A DNA stretch of 64,000 nucleotides from Cytophagaceae bacterium (GTDB taxonomy: Bacteria > Bacteroidota > Bacteroidia > Cytophagales > Flexibacteraceae): positions 1,302,001-1,366,000 of the forward strand of contig CANGYH010000001.1 in the NCBI GenBank assembly GCA_947458545.1, in the 5' to 3' direction. The position numbers and the translations under genes were made by a program. Positions 45,172 to 54,226 of this stretch are shown here, in pieces (within the stretch, counting starts at the first letter, position 1; each line of letters opens with the position of its first letter). The notes beneath the pieces are model-generated. The model was not told the DNA's origin. It searched no databases and saw only the letters and a list, made by a program, of their open reading frames with translations.

Positions 45172-45686
45172 AGCTGGCCCAGCGCTTTCCGATACCTGTC
45201 AATATTTTATCTGTGGGACGGTTTACTATTACTGCTCTATGGAATACAGGTGAAATACGGGAGAATGATTTTTCTGGGGAAATGGCCGACTGGAAAGCTG
45301 ATCCTGTTCTTGCCCCATTAACTGATTTAAAGGTCTTTAGTAGCGCTATTCTTTTAGACCAAACCTTTGCCTGGCAAGAGCCTGCCTTTTACTTTGAGGA
45401 AGAACCAGGGACTCCGTATCCACGAACCATAGATCCTGTGCGCTGCTATCGGGAGAGTAGAGTTGTGAAAGCATTTGACCCTCCCAAGTACCTAGCGCAG
45501 ATTATCAAGTCTGAGCGCACCAAAGCGGGTTTAACACAAGTTGAGTTAGGGAGTCGGATTGGCTACTCATCCAAATACATTTCTAAGATAGAGCGGGGTA
45601 TTTCTGATGTTCAATTTGGCGTTTTTGAATATATCCTCCGGGTAGGTTTTGCCAAAGACATCAAGATTGAGCCTCTTGTGGCATAG
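45138..45686 (+). CDS. DUF2442 domain fused to an XRE-type HTH
   Basis: A 182-residue protein with two parts. The N-terminal 95 residues match the DUF2442 pattern (VGRFTITALWNTGEIRENDF, FSSAILLDQTFAWQ). The C-terminal part (about 115-182) is a helix-turn-helix of the XRE/Cro type (IIKSERTKAGLTQVELGSRIGYSSKYISKIERGIS). It is therefore a good candidate for the self-repressor of this operon, binding the palindrome at 44841-44870. It overlaps DUF4160 by 34 nt. Usual DUF2442 proteins are shorter (about 80-100 residues) and lack the HTH in many cases. Confidence 0.85.
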   Translation: MEPTQSKSSGLKLAQRFPIPVNILSVGRFTITALWNTGEIRENDFSGEMADWKADPVLAPLTDLKVFSSAILLDQTFAWQEPAFYFEEEPGTPYPRTIDPVRCYRESRVVKAFDPPKYLAQIIKSERTKAGLTQVELGSRIGYSSKYISKIERGISDVQFGVFEYILRVGFAKDIKIEPLVA

Positions 45687-45709
45687 GTTTCCTTGGCAAG
45701 CGAACAAGC

Positions 45710-45717
45710 TATCTTTG
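45710..45717 (+). promoter_or_regulatory. -7 promoter box (TATCTTTG) of the methyltransferase gene
   Basis: An exact TAnnTTTG match 18 nt before the ATG at 45736, in the 49-nt gap after the DUF2442-HTH gene. It indicates independent transcription of the methyltransferase gene, and it supports the ATG at 45736 over the in-frame start at 45649. Confidence 0.6.
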
Positions 45718-45735
45718 TTTGATCTAAGTTGTATA

Positions 45736-46473
45736 ATGGCTGTATCATCCTCACCTGCCACCGAGCGCAAGTTTGACAACTTTGATGCGTTTGCCTCAGA
45801 TTATCGGGCCATTCACACCAAGACGATCAAGATAACGGGGGGGGACAGCGATTACTTTAGCGAGCACCGCGCTTTAGAAGTTAAGCGTCGCCTGCAAGAG
45901 AAAGGCATAGACCTGCGTCAGCCGCTACGCATTCTTGATATTGGCTGCGGCGATGGCAATGCAGACAGGTTTTTTGTGCAACACCTGCAGGCGGTGCGTT
46001 GCGAGGGTATTGATATTACAGAGCCTGTCATAGCGTCTGCGCAGGCGCGCAATCTGCCGCATTGCCGGTTTCAGGTTTATGACGGTGAGCATATCCCCTT
46101 TGCAGACAACAGCTTTGACATCGTTTTTTGGGCCAATATTCTGCACCATGTGGAGCATCGCTACCACGCGGGCTTATACGCCGAGGCGCAGCGGGTAACC
46201 AAGCCGGGCGGGCTGCTTTTCAACTTCGAACACAACCCCTGGAACCCGGTTACGCGTAAGCTTGTCAAAGACTGTCCCTTTGATACGGATGCCGTGCTGC
46301 TGCCTCCTCCCTACCACCGCAGTTTGGCGCTTGGCGCTGGTTTTGCCAATGCAGCGGTACGGTTTACCTTGTTTTTCCCTCGTTTTGCGGCTTTTAAGCC
46401 TTTGTTGGGGTTAGAGAAGTATCTGCATAGCCTCCCTTTGGGCGGGCAGTACTATATAGAAGCTACCAAGTAG
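45736..46473 (+). CDS. SAM-dependent methyltransferase (class I)
   Basis: A 245-residue methyltransferase. Motif I is ILDIGCGDGNADRFF (about residue 66), then motif II GIDITEPVIASAQARN and motif III PFADNSFDIVFWANILHHVEH, which are typical of small-molecule or lipid-type class I enzymes. No target can be inferred. A long basic C-terminal part (FTLFFPRFAAFKPLLGLEK) may touch membranes. The gene stands between the DUF4160 module and convergent priA. Confidence 0.85.
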   Translation: MAVSSSPATERKFDNFDAFASDYRAIHTKTIKITGGDSDYFSEHRALEVKRRLQEKGIDLRQPLRILDIGCGDGNADRFFVQHLQAVRCEGIDITEPVIASAQARNLPHCRFQVYDGEHIPFADNSFDIVFWANILHHVEHRYHAGLYAEAQRVTKPGGLLFNFEHNPWNPVTRKLVKDCPFDTDAVLLPPPYHRSLALGAGFANAAVRFTLFFPRFAAFKPLLGLEKYLHSLPLGGQYYIEATK

Positions 46474-46483
46474 GCCGAGCCAT

Positions 46484-48955
46484 CTACATAGGGTCAACGT
46501 CTACGGTTATGCGCAGGTCTGCTGCGCTTTTAAACTTGGGCATTTGCAGCAGTGCCTCTTGCAGCATTCGCTTGGCATAGGGCAAATCGGTGCCCTCTCT
46601 GGGTAGCTTTATGTGGAGCTCCGTCAGGTACAGAGACCGGATACGCTCTACGGGTGGAGGCTGGGGGCCCAGCACAGACTTTTCTGACAGGCTCTGCCGC
46701 AAGCGCAGGGCCAGCCATTGGGCCGGTGCCTCAAGTGCCTCTCTCTCTGCATGCCTAAGCGTTAGTTTGATGAGGCGCATAAAGGGGGGGTAGTGGTACG
46801 TTTGCCGCTCTACCAGCTCTGCATCGTAAAAGGCGCGGTAGTCTTGCTCTACAATCTGGCGCATGAGGGGGTGGCCCGGGTTGCTTGTCTGGATAAGAAC
46901 CGTGCCTGGCTGGCCATGGCGACCGGCACGGCCAGCCACCTGGGTCAGCGTCTGGAAGGTGCGCTCAAAAGACCTAAAGTCCGGAAAGTGCATCAGCCGG
47001 TCCACGTCAAACACGCCCACCAGGGTTACGCGCTCAAAGTCTAGGCCCTTGGTTACCATTTGGGTACCTACCAGCACATCGGCTTCGCCACGCTCAAAGG
47101 CGGTAATAATGTCGGCTAGCGCATTTTTCCGGCGTGTGGTGTCTTGGTCCATACGGAGCACACGGGCCTCGGGCAGCAGCAAGGCGGTATCTTCTTCTAG
47201 CCGCTCGGTGCCTAGGCCTACGGGGCGCACCTCGGGGCTGCTGCAGGCGGGGCAGCGGGCCGGCAGGGGCTCGGCATGGCCGCAATAGTGGCAGCGGATT
47301 TGCCTTGCGGCCTGGTGGTAGGTTAGGGAGACGTCGCAGTTCTCGCACTTGGGTATCCAGGCACAGGCCTTGCAGCTTAAAAAAGGTGCATATCCGCGCC
47401 TGTTCTGAAAGAGGATGGCTTGCTGCTTATGGCCTAGCGTCTGCTGCAACCTGTCTAGCAAAGCCTGGCTAAAGACCCCGCGCAGTGTTTTGCGCTTGCG
47501 CTCGTCTCGCAGATCTACCAGTTCTAGCTTGGGCAACTGGGCCTGGCCGTAGCGCTGCAGCAGCTCTACCAGGCCATAGCGGCCTTGTTGAGCAGCATAG
47601 TAGCTCTCTATGCTGGGCGTAGCCGAACCTAGCAATACGCGGGCGCCTTGCTGGTGCGCCAGCATGATGGCGGCGTCTCGGCCGTGGTACCGCGGGGCGG
47701 GCTCAGACTGCTTGTAGGTGGCCTCATGCTCCTCGTCTACCACGATCAGCGTCAGGTTGCTGAAGGGCAGCAGGACGGCAGAGCGCACGCCTACGATAAA
47801 GCTAAACCGCTGCTCGAGCAGGCCTTGCCAGACTTCTACACGCTCGTTGTCTGAAAAGCGGCTGTGGTACACCCCCACACTGTTGCCGAAGATGGCCTTT
47901 AGGCGGGCCACCATTTGCGTGGTGAGGGCAATTTCGGGCAGCAGGTACAGCACCTGCCCACCTGCATCCAGGGCCTGGCGGACCTGGTCTAAAAACACTT
48001 CTGTCTTGCCTGAGCCTGTTACGCCGTGCAGCAGCACTACGCGCTTGCCAGCCTGGTAGTGGGCCGTAACCTGGGCAGAGGCAGCGGCTTGCGCCGCAGA
48101 GAGGCGGCTGGGGGCAGGCACAGGGCCGTCTGCCAGGTTTAGACGAGAGACGACGCGCTCTTCTTCTAGCAAGATTCCGTCGTCTATCAGTGCGCGCAAG
48201 GCGGCGGAGGCCACGGTGCCGTCTATGGTTAGCCGGGTACGCTCTACCCACACGCCGCCAGCTTGTTGGTAGGGTACGAGGGCCAAAAATGCCGACAATG
48301 CCTCTAGCCTGCGCGGTGCACGGCGCAAGCGCTCCAGCGTTTCGGCCATCTTCTCTGCATCGGCCACCAAGGCAGGCGCAAGGGCCAGTACTTTTACCTT
48401 GCGCGGGGTGTAGCGCTCGCGCACTTGCTCGTAGGCCAGCACGAGGCGCTTGGCAAGCAGCCTGCGGACGGTCAGCGTGAGGTTGTCGTCGGGGATGAGC
48501 CGGGCCAGCTCCTCGTAGCTGAGGGTTTCGTGTTGCTGGATGGCCTCGTACACCTGAAGCTCGGCCGGGCCCAGGTCCGAAAAGACGACTTCTGCATCGG
48601 GGTTTAGCTGGAGGCGGCTCTCGGAGCTGAGCTTGAGGCCTGAGGGCAGCGCCGCAAAAATGACTTCTCCTAAGGCGCAGCAATAGTAGGCTGCCATCCA
48701 GTTGAAGAAGCTGAGCTGGGCATCATTTAGGCTGGGGGCTTGCTCAAGCACGTCTAAGAGCGGGCGCGCTTCGTACTCGGCCGGGGGCTGGGTATGGATG
48801 GAGAGCACTACGCCCGTCAGCACGCGCTTTTTGCCAAACTGCACCACCACCCGGCACCCTACCCCAAACGTACCTGCCAAATGCTGGGGCACCCGGTAGG
48901 TATATGCCCGGGGCAAAGGCAAGGGCAAGGCAAGATCGACAAAGTAGGTCTGCAT
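46484..48955 (-). CDS. priA: Primosomal replication-restart helicase PriA
   Basis: An 823-residue helicase that reloads the replisome at collapsed forks. N-terminal DNA-binding domains are followed by Walker A (GVTGSGKTEVF), DEEHEATYKQ, and the zinc-binding Cys pairs (CKACAWIPKCENCDVSL, CHYCGH, CPAC), all intact. The final PTH-like region is as in the family. The promoter box TACCTTTG sits 10 nt before the start ATG. Confidence 0.97.
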   Translation of the reverse strand: MQTYFVDLALPLPLPRAYTYRVPQHLAGTFGVGCRVVVQFGKKRVLTGVVLSIHTQPPAEYEARPLLDVLEQAPSLNDAQLSFFNWMAAYYCCALGEVIFAALPSGLKLSSESRLQLNPDAEVVFSDLGPAELQVYEAIQQHETLSYEELARLIPDDNLTLTVRRLLAKRLVLAYEQVRERYTPRKVKVLALAPALVADAEKMAETLERLRRAPRRLEALSAFLALVPYQQAGGVWVERTRLTIDGTVASAALRALIDDGILLEEERVVSRLNLADGPVPAPSRLSAAQAAASAQVTAHYQAGKRVVLLHGVTGSGKTEVFLDQVRQALDAGGQVLYLLPEIALTTQMVARLKAIFGNSVGVYHSRFSDNERVEVWQGLLEQRFSFIVGVRSAVLLPFSNLTLIVVDEEHEATYKQSEPAPRYHGRDAAIMLAHQQGARVLLGSATPSIESYYAAQQGRYGLVELLQRYGQAQLPKLELVDLRDERKRKTLRGVFSQALLDRLQQTLGHKQQAILFQNRRGYAPFLSCKACAWIPKCENCDVSLTYHQAARQIRCHYCGHAEPLPARCPACSSPEVRPVGLGTERLEEDTALLLPEARVLRMDQDTTRRKNALADIITAFERGEADVLVGTQMVTKGLDFERVTLVGVFDVDRLMHFPDFRSFERTFQTLTQVAGRAGRHGQPGTVLIQTSNPGHPLMRQIVEQDYRAFYDAELVERQTYHYPPFMRLIKLTLRHAEREALEAPAQWLALRLRQSLSEKSVLGPQPPPVERIRSLYLTELHIKLPREGTDLPYAKRMLQEALLQMPKFKSAADLRITVDVDPM

Positions 48956-48965
48956 GAGTGGCGGG

Positions 48966-48973
48966 CAAAGGTA
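48966..48973 (-). promoter_or_regulatory. -7 promoter box (TACCTTTG) of priA
   Basis: An exact TAnnTTTG match on the minus strand, 10 nt before the priA ATG at 48955, in the 21-nt gap after the upstream minus-strand gene. The expected leader is only about 5 nt. Confidence 0.6.
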
Positions 48974-48976
48974 GGG

Positions 48977-50224
48977 CTAGGTCTCTGCCAGTGGTTGGCG
49001 GGTGCGGCTGCCGAGCATGGCCCACATAAGGCTGAAGAAGACGATGCCCTTTTGCGCGTCTAGGTAGCACTCGGTAACCATGGCTATGGCGGCCACAAAA
49101 AAGACGGTAGCGGCCACGCCGTCTCGCAGGCGCAGGCCTTGCCAGAGGCCAGCGGCAAGCAGCAGCAGCAGAACGGCAAGCCCTGGGTAGCCAAGGTCTA
49201 GCAACATAGCCAGGTATTGGTTGTGTGGATCCAGCACGTCGGCAGAGGCCACTTTGAAATCCATGGCCAGGTAATGGTCTTGCAGTTTAAACCTGGCCGC
49301 TCCGCCACCGTAGCCGTGCCAGGGCGCGTTTTGCAGCTCGGTTTGGGCCGTCTTCCAGACCCAGTAGCGGATCTGCATACTGTCCTTACCATCCACCGTT
49401 TGAGGTGTGCCCCAATCTGTGCGGATCAGGTGGAAGTCTGTCAGTATCTGCCGGGTATAGGGAATAGAAAGCGCCAATGCGGCTGCCGACACAAGCGTAC
49501 CTGCAAGTACCAGGGCCGTCTTGCGCTTGCCCTTTAGCAAGAGCAGGGTAGCATAGGCACAACCGAGCAACAAGAGGTTGAGGGCCATAAGCCTACTGGC
49601 CAGCACGGCAATAAACAAGACCAGCAGCAACTGCCAGAGCCTGTACCAGATGCCTTTGGCCCAGGCACGCCCCTCTAGCGTTAGCAGCACAAGCGCCACC
49701 AAGGTATGCACCGATAGGTAAACCCGGTGCAGCCCAAAAGGCACCAGCAAGCTAGAGCCTACAAAGAAGTATCCATGCGGCTCGCGCATGTATTGGACAA
49801 GGGCAAACACCTCGGCTAGGATGGCCAACAGCGATATGGACATCACAAACCAGAATGCGGCAATGTCTTGCTCGGCACGGCTGGGCGGCGCTGCCCAAAA
49901 AGCGAGCGGAAATGCCAACAGGGCCAGGCGTGTCTCTAGGTTGGGCCATAGCCATTGCATATCTGTATAACAGTAGCTGGCCAGGTACAAAAAGAAGAGT
50001 AGGGCCATGAGCCCCGGTACGGCCGCACCAAAGCCGGGCCTGGGCAAGCTGGCCTTGGCTCTGGCCAAACCTAGCCCCAAAGAGGCCGCCACCAAGCCAA
50101 TGATTGCCCCGCCGTTTAGCGCAATGTTGAAGGGCATGGCCACTGTGGCCGCTACCACCACCAGAAAAAAGGTGCGTGCTGCCAGCAGCCTTGCTGCCCA
50201 CTTGGGCCAAAGTGAATCAGGCAT
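48977..50224 (-). CDS. O-antigen-ligase-like membrane protein
   Basis: A 415-residue protein with about ten transmembrane helices (examples: FFLVVVAATVAMPFNIAL, GLIGLVAASLGLGL-like segments, LLLVLFIAVLASRLMALNLL). A periplasmic loop contains the ligase signature VLDPHNQYLAMLLDLGYPGL, typical of the WaaL/O-antigen ligase/polymerase family that transfers polysaccharide to lipid A core or polymerises it. It is upstream of priA on the same strand. I use ATG 50224, before the first helix. Confidence 0.85.
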   Translation of the reverse strand: MPDSLWPKWAARLLAARTFFLVVVAATVAMPFNIALNGGAIIGLVAASLGLGLARAKASLPRPGFGAAVPGLMALLFFLYLASYCYTDMQWLWPNLETRLALLAFPLAFWAAPPSRAEQDIAAFWFVMSISLLAILAEVFALVQYMREPHGYFFVGSSLLVPFGLHRVYLSVHTLVALVLLTLEGRAWAKGIWYRLWQLLLVLFIAVLASRLMALNLLLLGCAYATLLLLKGKRKTALVLAGTLVSAAALALSIPYTRQILTDFHLIRTDWGTPQTVDGKDSMQIRYWVWKTAQTELQNAPWHGYGGGAARFKLQDHYLAMDFKVASADVLDPHNQYLAMLLDLGYPGLAVLLLLLAAGLWQGLRLRDGVAATVFFVAAIAMVTECYLDAQKGIVFFSLMWAMLGSRTRQPLAET

Positions 50225-50376
50225 GTGGTACAAAAATGCGCCCAAGATTACTCTTTGGCCCAGGGTAGCCTTTGCCCCGCCGCTTGGGGTTGGGCATTTA
50301 TCGAAAAGTGCGGTTACGCATGGCGGGGCGCGCCGTATTCAACCAGGCATTAAATCTTCTTCCAATTCCTTTCCCT

Positions 50377-50727
50377 ATGGCAAGCATCATAAGCATGGCC
50401 GGGCTTTGGCTAGGTTTGGTATCGGGCCCGCCAACTGCCGGAGGCCCGCCCGAGGCCTCTTGCCACGAGCGCTATCTACCAGAGATTACCAGCCGTGGGG
50501 CCTGGTGCGTGCTGGGCAGCGGCAGACAAGCCGTGGCATTTTGCCACAGGCCACCCGCAGGGCCGCTCTATGTGGTAGATGGTGCAGGGCACAAGGCTAG
50601 GTTGGTTTACCACCACCAGCCACAACAGATTGTAGCCGAGGTGGCAGCCCTACCCGCCGGCTTGTATGCTGTATGCACAGAAGACGGCACCTACTTGGGT
50701 TGCCTGGCCTTGGGGCCCAAAGAGTAG
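50377..50727 (+). CDS. Small exported protein, unknown
   Basis: About 116 residues, not recognised. The N-terminus (MASIISMAGLWLGLVSG) could be a signal peptide, and the mature part contains four to five Cys residues and Pro/Gly-rich strands (GAWCVLGSGRQAVAFC, LYAVCTEDGTYLGCLALG), consistent with a small secreted or envelope beta protein with disulphides. The start is uncertain; ATG at 50377 or 50323 is possible and the reading frame extends to 50272. It is convergent with the second HtrA gene. Confidence 0.45.
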   Translation: MASIISMAGLWLGLVSGPPTAGGPPEASCHERYLPEITSRGAWCVLGSGRQAVAFCHRPPAGPLYVVDGAGHKARLVYHHQPQQIVAEVAALPAGLYAVCTEDGTYLGCLALGPKE

Positions 50728-50787
50728 CCATAAACAGCACGGGCCAGGCGCATTGCCCCGGCCCGTGCATGCGCCTTAACGTAAAAG

Positions 50788-52332
50788 CTACTCTGCCCCG
50801 CCGCCGAAGGCGTAGTACTGCGTGCCAGGAAAGTCTGGATAGACGCCCTCTACCAATACGCCGTCTTTGGCGTTTTTGAGTGCTTCGGCTGCCTCTTTTA
50901 CAGACCTGACGGGTTTTTTATCAACCTTGGTAATGATAAAGCCGGGGCGCATATCGGTCTGGTCTGCAACGATGCCGGGGTTGATTTTTTCGACCTTAAC
51001 GCCAAAGCTGGCCCCCGTGCCCGAGAGGTCTTTGGCATCTACGTTCTTAAGCTCCAGGCCAAGGGCCTGTGGGCCTGCGTTTGCCTCAGAGAGCGTAGGC
51101 TTCTTGATGATGTCGGTAGAGCCCTGCACGTTTTTGAGCGTGACGGCCAGCGTTTTGGTAATCGGCTCGTCGCTCTTGCCTTTGCGGGTAAGTGTTACGT
51201 TTACCTTGTCGCCCGGGCGGTGGCGGGCAATGGCCTCTTGTAAGGCGGCCGAGCTTAGGGTGGGTACACCGTCAACGGATGTGATGACGTCTCCGGCCTT
51301 GATGCCTGCATCCTCGCCGGCGGAGTTGTCGCCGACAGACATAACGTAGACGCCGTCGTTGGTACCGAGGTTTTTCTCTTTTTTGAGCTGTGCGTTTACA
51401 TCTACGATGCGCACGCCAAGCACCCCGCGCTGGGCCACGCCGTAGCGGATCAGGTCTTCTACGATTTTGTTGACGATGTTGCTGGGTACGGCAAAGGCGT
51501 AACCCGCAAAGGCCCCCGTCGGGCTGGCGATGGCGGTATTGATGCCGATCAGGTTGCCGTCTAGGTTAACGAGCGCACCGCCGGAGTTGCCAGGGTTTAC
51601 GGCGGCATCCGTCTGGATAAAGCTCTCTATGGCCAGTGAGTCTTGCAAAATGCGAAGGTTGCGGCCCTTGGCCGACACAACCCCAGCCGTTACTGTACTC
51701 TCGAGGTTGAAGGGGTTGCCGATGGCCACCACCCACTGGCCCGCCTTTACCTGGTCTGAGTTGGCAAAGGCCATGGGGGTCAGGTTTTCTTCATTTATCT
51801 GGATCACGGCAAGGTCTGTAGTGGGGTCTGTGCCGATGATGCGTGCCTTGGCCGTGCGCTTATCGTTTAGGATGACTTCTATCTCGCTGGCACCGCCCAC
51901 CACGTGGTTGTTGGTCACGATGTAGCCGTCTTTAGAGATGATAACGCCCGATCCAGAGCCCTTCTGGGGGCGCTGGGGCCCTTGCCTAAACTCGAAAAGG
52001 TTGGGGCCGTCTGGCCCAAAGAACTGGCGGAAAGGGTCTGGCAGCTCTTGGGGCATGTTGCGGCGCTGGGCTTGGGGCGCGGCAGGCTTGCCAAACGTAG
52101 CCATGATGTGGACCACCGATGGCGATGCCTTCTCGGCCGGAAAGGTAAAATCTAGCGCAGCCTCGGCATAGCGGCCGGCGGCTACCGTGCGCGTTGGGCT
52201 TTGCGCAGGTGCAGACACACGCTCTAGCGTGACGACGCGCGGGGCACCGGGTTGGCCCAGGTAGTTGTAAGCGCCTAGGGTGAGGGCCGAGCCTACGGCA
52301 CCGGCCAACAGGGCAGAAAGAATCTTAGCCAT
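50788..52332 (-). CDS. degP: HtrA/DegP serine protease (second paralogue)
   Basis: A 514-residue DegP-type protease-chaperone. After an N-terminal signal or anchor (ILSALLAGAVGSALTLGAY) comes the protease domain with the triad His143 (VTNNHVVGG), Asp173 (TTDLAVI) and Ser250 (NPGNSGGAL), then two PDZ domains (about 320-410 and 425-514; GVYVMSVGDNSAGEDAGIKAGD, PGFIITKVDKKPVRSVKEAAE). It is closer to canonical Do proteases than the paralogue at 37274. Both catalytic sets are intact, so they are not a protease/pseudo-protease pair. Confidence 0.95.
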   Translation of the reverse strand: MAKILSALLAGAVGSALTLGAYNYLGQPGAPRVVTLERVSAPAQSPTRTVAAGRYAEAALDFTFPAEKASPSVVHIMATFGKPAAPQAQRRNMPQELPDPFRQFFGPDGPNLFEFRQGPQRPQKGSGSGVIISKDGYIVTNNHVVGGASEIEVILNDKRTAKARIIGTDPTTDLAVIQINEENLTPMAFANSDQVKAGQWVVAIGNPFNLESTVTAGVVSAKGRNLRILQDSLAIESFIQTDAAVNPGNSGGALVNLDGNLIGINTAIASPTGAFAGYAFAVPSNIVNKIVEDLIRYGVAQRGVLGVRIVDVNAQLKKEKNLGTNDGVYVMSVGDNSAGEDAGIKAGDVITSVDGVPTLSSAALQEAIARHRPGDKVNVTLTRKGKSDEPITKTLAVTLKNVQGSTDIIKKPTLSEANAGPQALGLELKNVDAKDLSGTGASFGVKVEKINPGIVADQTDMRPGFIITKVDKKPVRSVKEAAEALKNAKDGVLVEGVYPDFPGTQYYAFGGGAE

Positions 52333-52588
52333 GGTTGGGTACGAAACAATCGGTGGGTGTTAGGTAAAAACCGACGGGTAAAAGTCTTAGCAGGGTAAGG
52401 CAGAGTTTTAAGTTGCAGTACTGGCCAGGCAAGCCTGAGGAAGGTATGTTAGCCTCAATAACTGTTGGCCTGTGCCTCATAGTATGGCAGCCCGGTTGGA
52501 TTTTTACAAAGGGAATGCCAGCACATGCCAACGGAAATTTTGGCGGTTGTGTGGTGACAAACTTTCAGCCCGGTTGGGCAGCTTGGTA

Positions 52589-53191
52589 TCAGGCCGTAGT
52601 AGCTGCGGCTACCTCCCATGAGCGGAGCAGGAATTTGCCTACTAGGTCAAACTCTAGGTTGACGGGCTGGCCGGGGGCAAGGTCTTGCAGGTTGGTATGG
52701 GCCCAGGTGTAGGGGATGATGGCTACCTGAAAGGTGTTGCCCTGCAGGCCGAAGACCGTCAGGCTCACACCGTTTACGCAGCAGGAGCCCTTCTCTACCA
52801 ACAGGCGGGCGTACGTGGGTGGATAACTGAAGCGCAGCAGCCAACTGCCATCACGGTCGTCCACAGACTCTAGCTTGCCGAGGGCATCTACGTGGCCCTG
52901 TACGATGTGCCCGTCGAAGCGGCCGCTGGCAGGCATAGACCGCTCCAGGTTGATGCGGCTGCCCACCTGCCATTGGCCCAGATTGGTGCGGGCCAGCGTC
53001 TCTTCTACGGCTACGACTTTATAGCGGTCGTCTTGTTTGTCTGCCACCGTTAGGCAGGCCCCGTTGTGCGATACGCTTTCGTCCACGCGCAGCTCGGCAC
53101 TAAAGGGGCAGGTCAGCCAAAAGGCTGTGCCAGACCCGGCAGTTTCTATGGCCTCTACACGGCCCAGCGCCTCTACGATTCCGGTAAACAT
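52589..53191 (-). CDS. ribE: Riboflavin synthase, alpha chain
   Basis: A 200-residue enzyme that dismutates two 6,7-dimethyl-8-ribityllumazine molecules to riboflavin. The two lumazine-binding halves are visible: MFTGIVEALGRVE and SVSHNGACLTV in the first, DGHIVQGHVDALGKLESV and CCVNGVSLTVFG in the second. A GACCTTTG box lies 4 nt before the ATG, suggesting a leaderless message. It follows ribF on the same strand. The 256-nt gap after it (52333-52588) shows nothing recognisable. Confidence 0.96.
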   Translation of the reverse strand: MFTGIVEALGRVEAIETAGSGTAFWLTCPFSAELRVDESVSHNGACLTVADKQDDRYKVVAVEETLARTNLGQWQVGSRINLERSMPASGRFDGHIVQGHVDALGKLESVDDRDGSWLLRFSYPPTYARLLVEKGSCCVNGVSLTVFGLQGNTFQVAIIPYTWAHTNLQDLAPGQPVNLEFDLVGKFLLRSWEVAAATTA

Positions 53192-53218
53192 GGGGCAAAG
53201 GTCGTACTGCCGCCGGAG

Positions 53219-54148
53219 TTAGGCCGATAGGAGCGCACGGGCCTTGGCTACGTCTTGGGCCATTTGTTCTTTAAGGGCATCCAGACCATCGAAACGAAGT
53301 TCGTCTCGCAGGCGGTGGCAGAAGTGGATGCGCACCAGGGCATCGTAGGCGTCGCCTGTATAGTCTAGCAGAAAGACCTCGCAGCTCCAGCCTTTACCCT
53401 CTACGGTGGGGTTGTAGCCTATGTTGAGCGCCCCCATGTAGCGCTCGCCACGCAGATCTACCCACACGGCGTACACACCTGTGTAGGGCAAGAGTTTGTA
53501 TGGGCTATCTGGTTGCACGTTCAGCGTAGGGTAGCCCAGGGTGCGGCCCAGCTTTTTGCCATGCACCACCGTGCCGGCCAGGCTGTATGGCCGCCCCAAG
53601 AAAGCTGCCGAGGCCACGACATCGCCTGCCTGTAAAGCATGGCGAATCTTAGAGCTTGAGACGGTGGCCTGATCCACCATGTGGGCAGGTATCTCCTCCA
53701 GGGCAAAGCCTTTTGAGGCTGCCACGGTTTGCAGGGTGGCAAAGCTGCCTGCCCGCCCGTTGCCAAACTGGTGGTCGTAGCCGAGCACGAACACCCCGGC
53801 TTGCAGCGCACCGACGATGACACGGTCTACATACTCGGTGTAGGTCCAGCGAGAGAATGCCTTGGTAAAAGGCAGTACCAGCAGCGCATCTACGCCGGCA
53901 AGGCGGAGCTGCTCGGCCTTTTCGGCCAGGGTAGTAAGCAGGCGCAGGTCTTGCTGCTCGGGGAAGAGCACCAGCCGGGGGTGCGGGTCGTACGTTACTA
54001 CCACCGCCGCCTTTTGCCTGCGGCGGGCCTCTGCCACAACACCGCTCAAGATGGCCCTGTGACCCAGATGCACGCCGTCGAAGGTGCCTGCCGTTACGAC
54101 GCAGCCAGCCAGGTCGGGCAAGGCCTCTAAAGAATGATATATCTGCAC
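53219..54148 (-). CDS. ribF: Bifunctional riboflavin kinase / FAD synthetase
   Basis: A 309-residue enzyme that phosphorylates riboflavin to FMN and adenylates FMN to FAD. The adenylyltransferase N-terminus (VVTAGTFDGVHLGHRAIL, TYDPHPRLVLFP) and the kinase C-terminal region (GRTLGYPTLNVQPD, GYNPTVEGKGWSCEVFLLD) are intact. I use the GTG at 54148 (QIYHSLEALPDLAG), the family N-terminus; the ORF extends to 54292 but that would overlap the divergent thioredoxin gene. It is upstream of ribE on the same strand, a riboflavin operon. Confidence 0.95.
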   Translation of the reverse strand: MQIYHSLEALPDLAGCVVTAGTFDGVHLGHRAILSGVVAEARRRQKAAVVVTYDPHPRLVLFPEQQDLRLLTTLAEKAEQLRLAGVDALLVLPFTKAFSRWTYTEYVDRVIVGALQAGVFVLGYDHQFGNGRAGSFATLQTVAASKGFALEEIPAHMVDQATVSSSKIRHALQAGDVVASAAFLGRPYSLAGTVVHGKKLGRTLGYPTLNVQPDSPYKLLPYTGVYAVWVDLRGERYMGALNIGYNPTVEGKGWSCEVFLLDYTGDAYDALVRIHFCHRLRDELRFDGLDALKEQMAQDVAKARALLSA

Positions 54149-54226
54149 CGGTTGGGTAGCGGCCTTGAGGCCGTTGGCAAAATTGGGGGCTAGGCCTGCA
54201 ATAGGCCTTGGGTTTAACTTAGCATT

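Noticed and set aside
37274-52332. Pair of HtrA genes as a recent duplication or protease/pseudo-protease pair
   Set aside because: Both keep all three catalytic residues, differ in linkers and PDZ regions, and are 12 kb apart with unrelated neighbours; ordinary paralogues.
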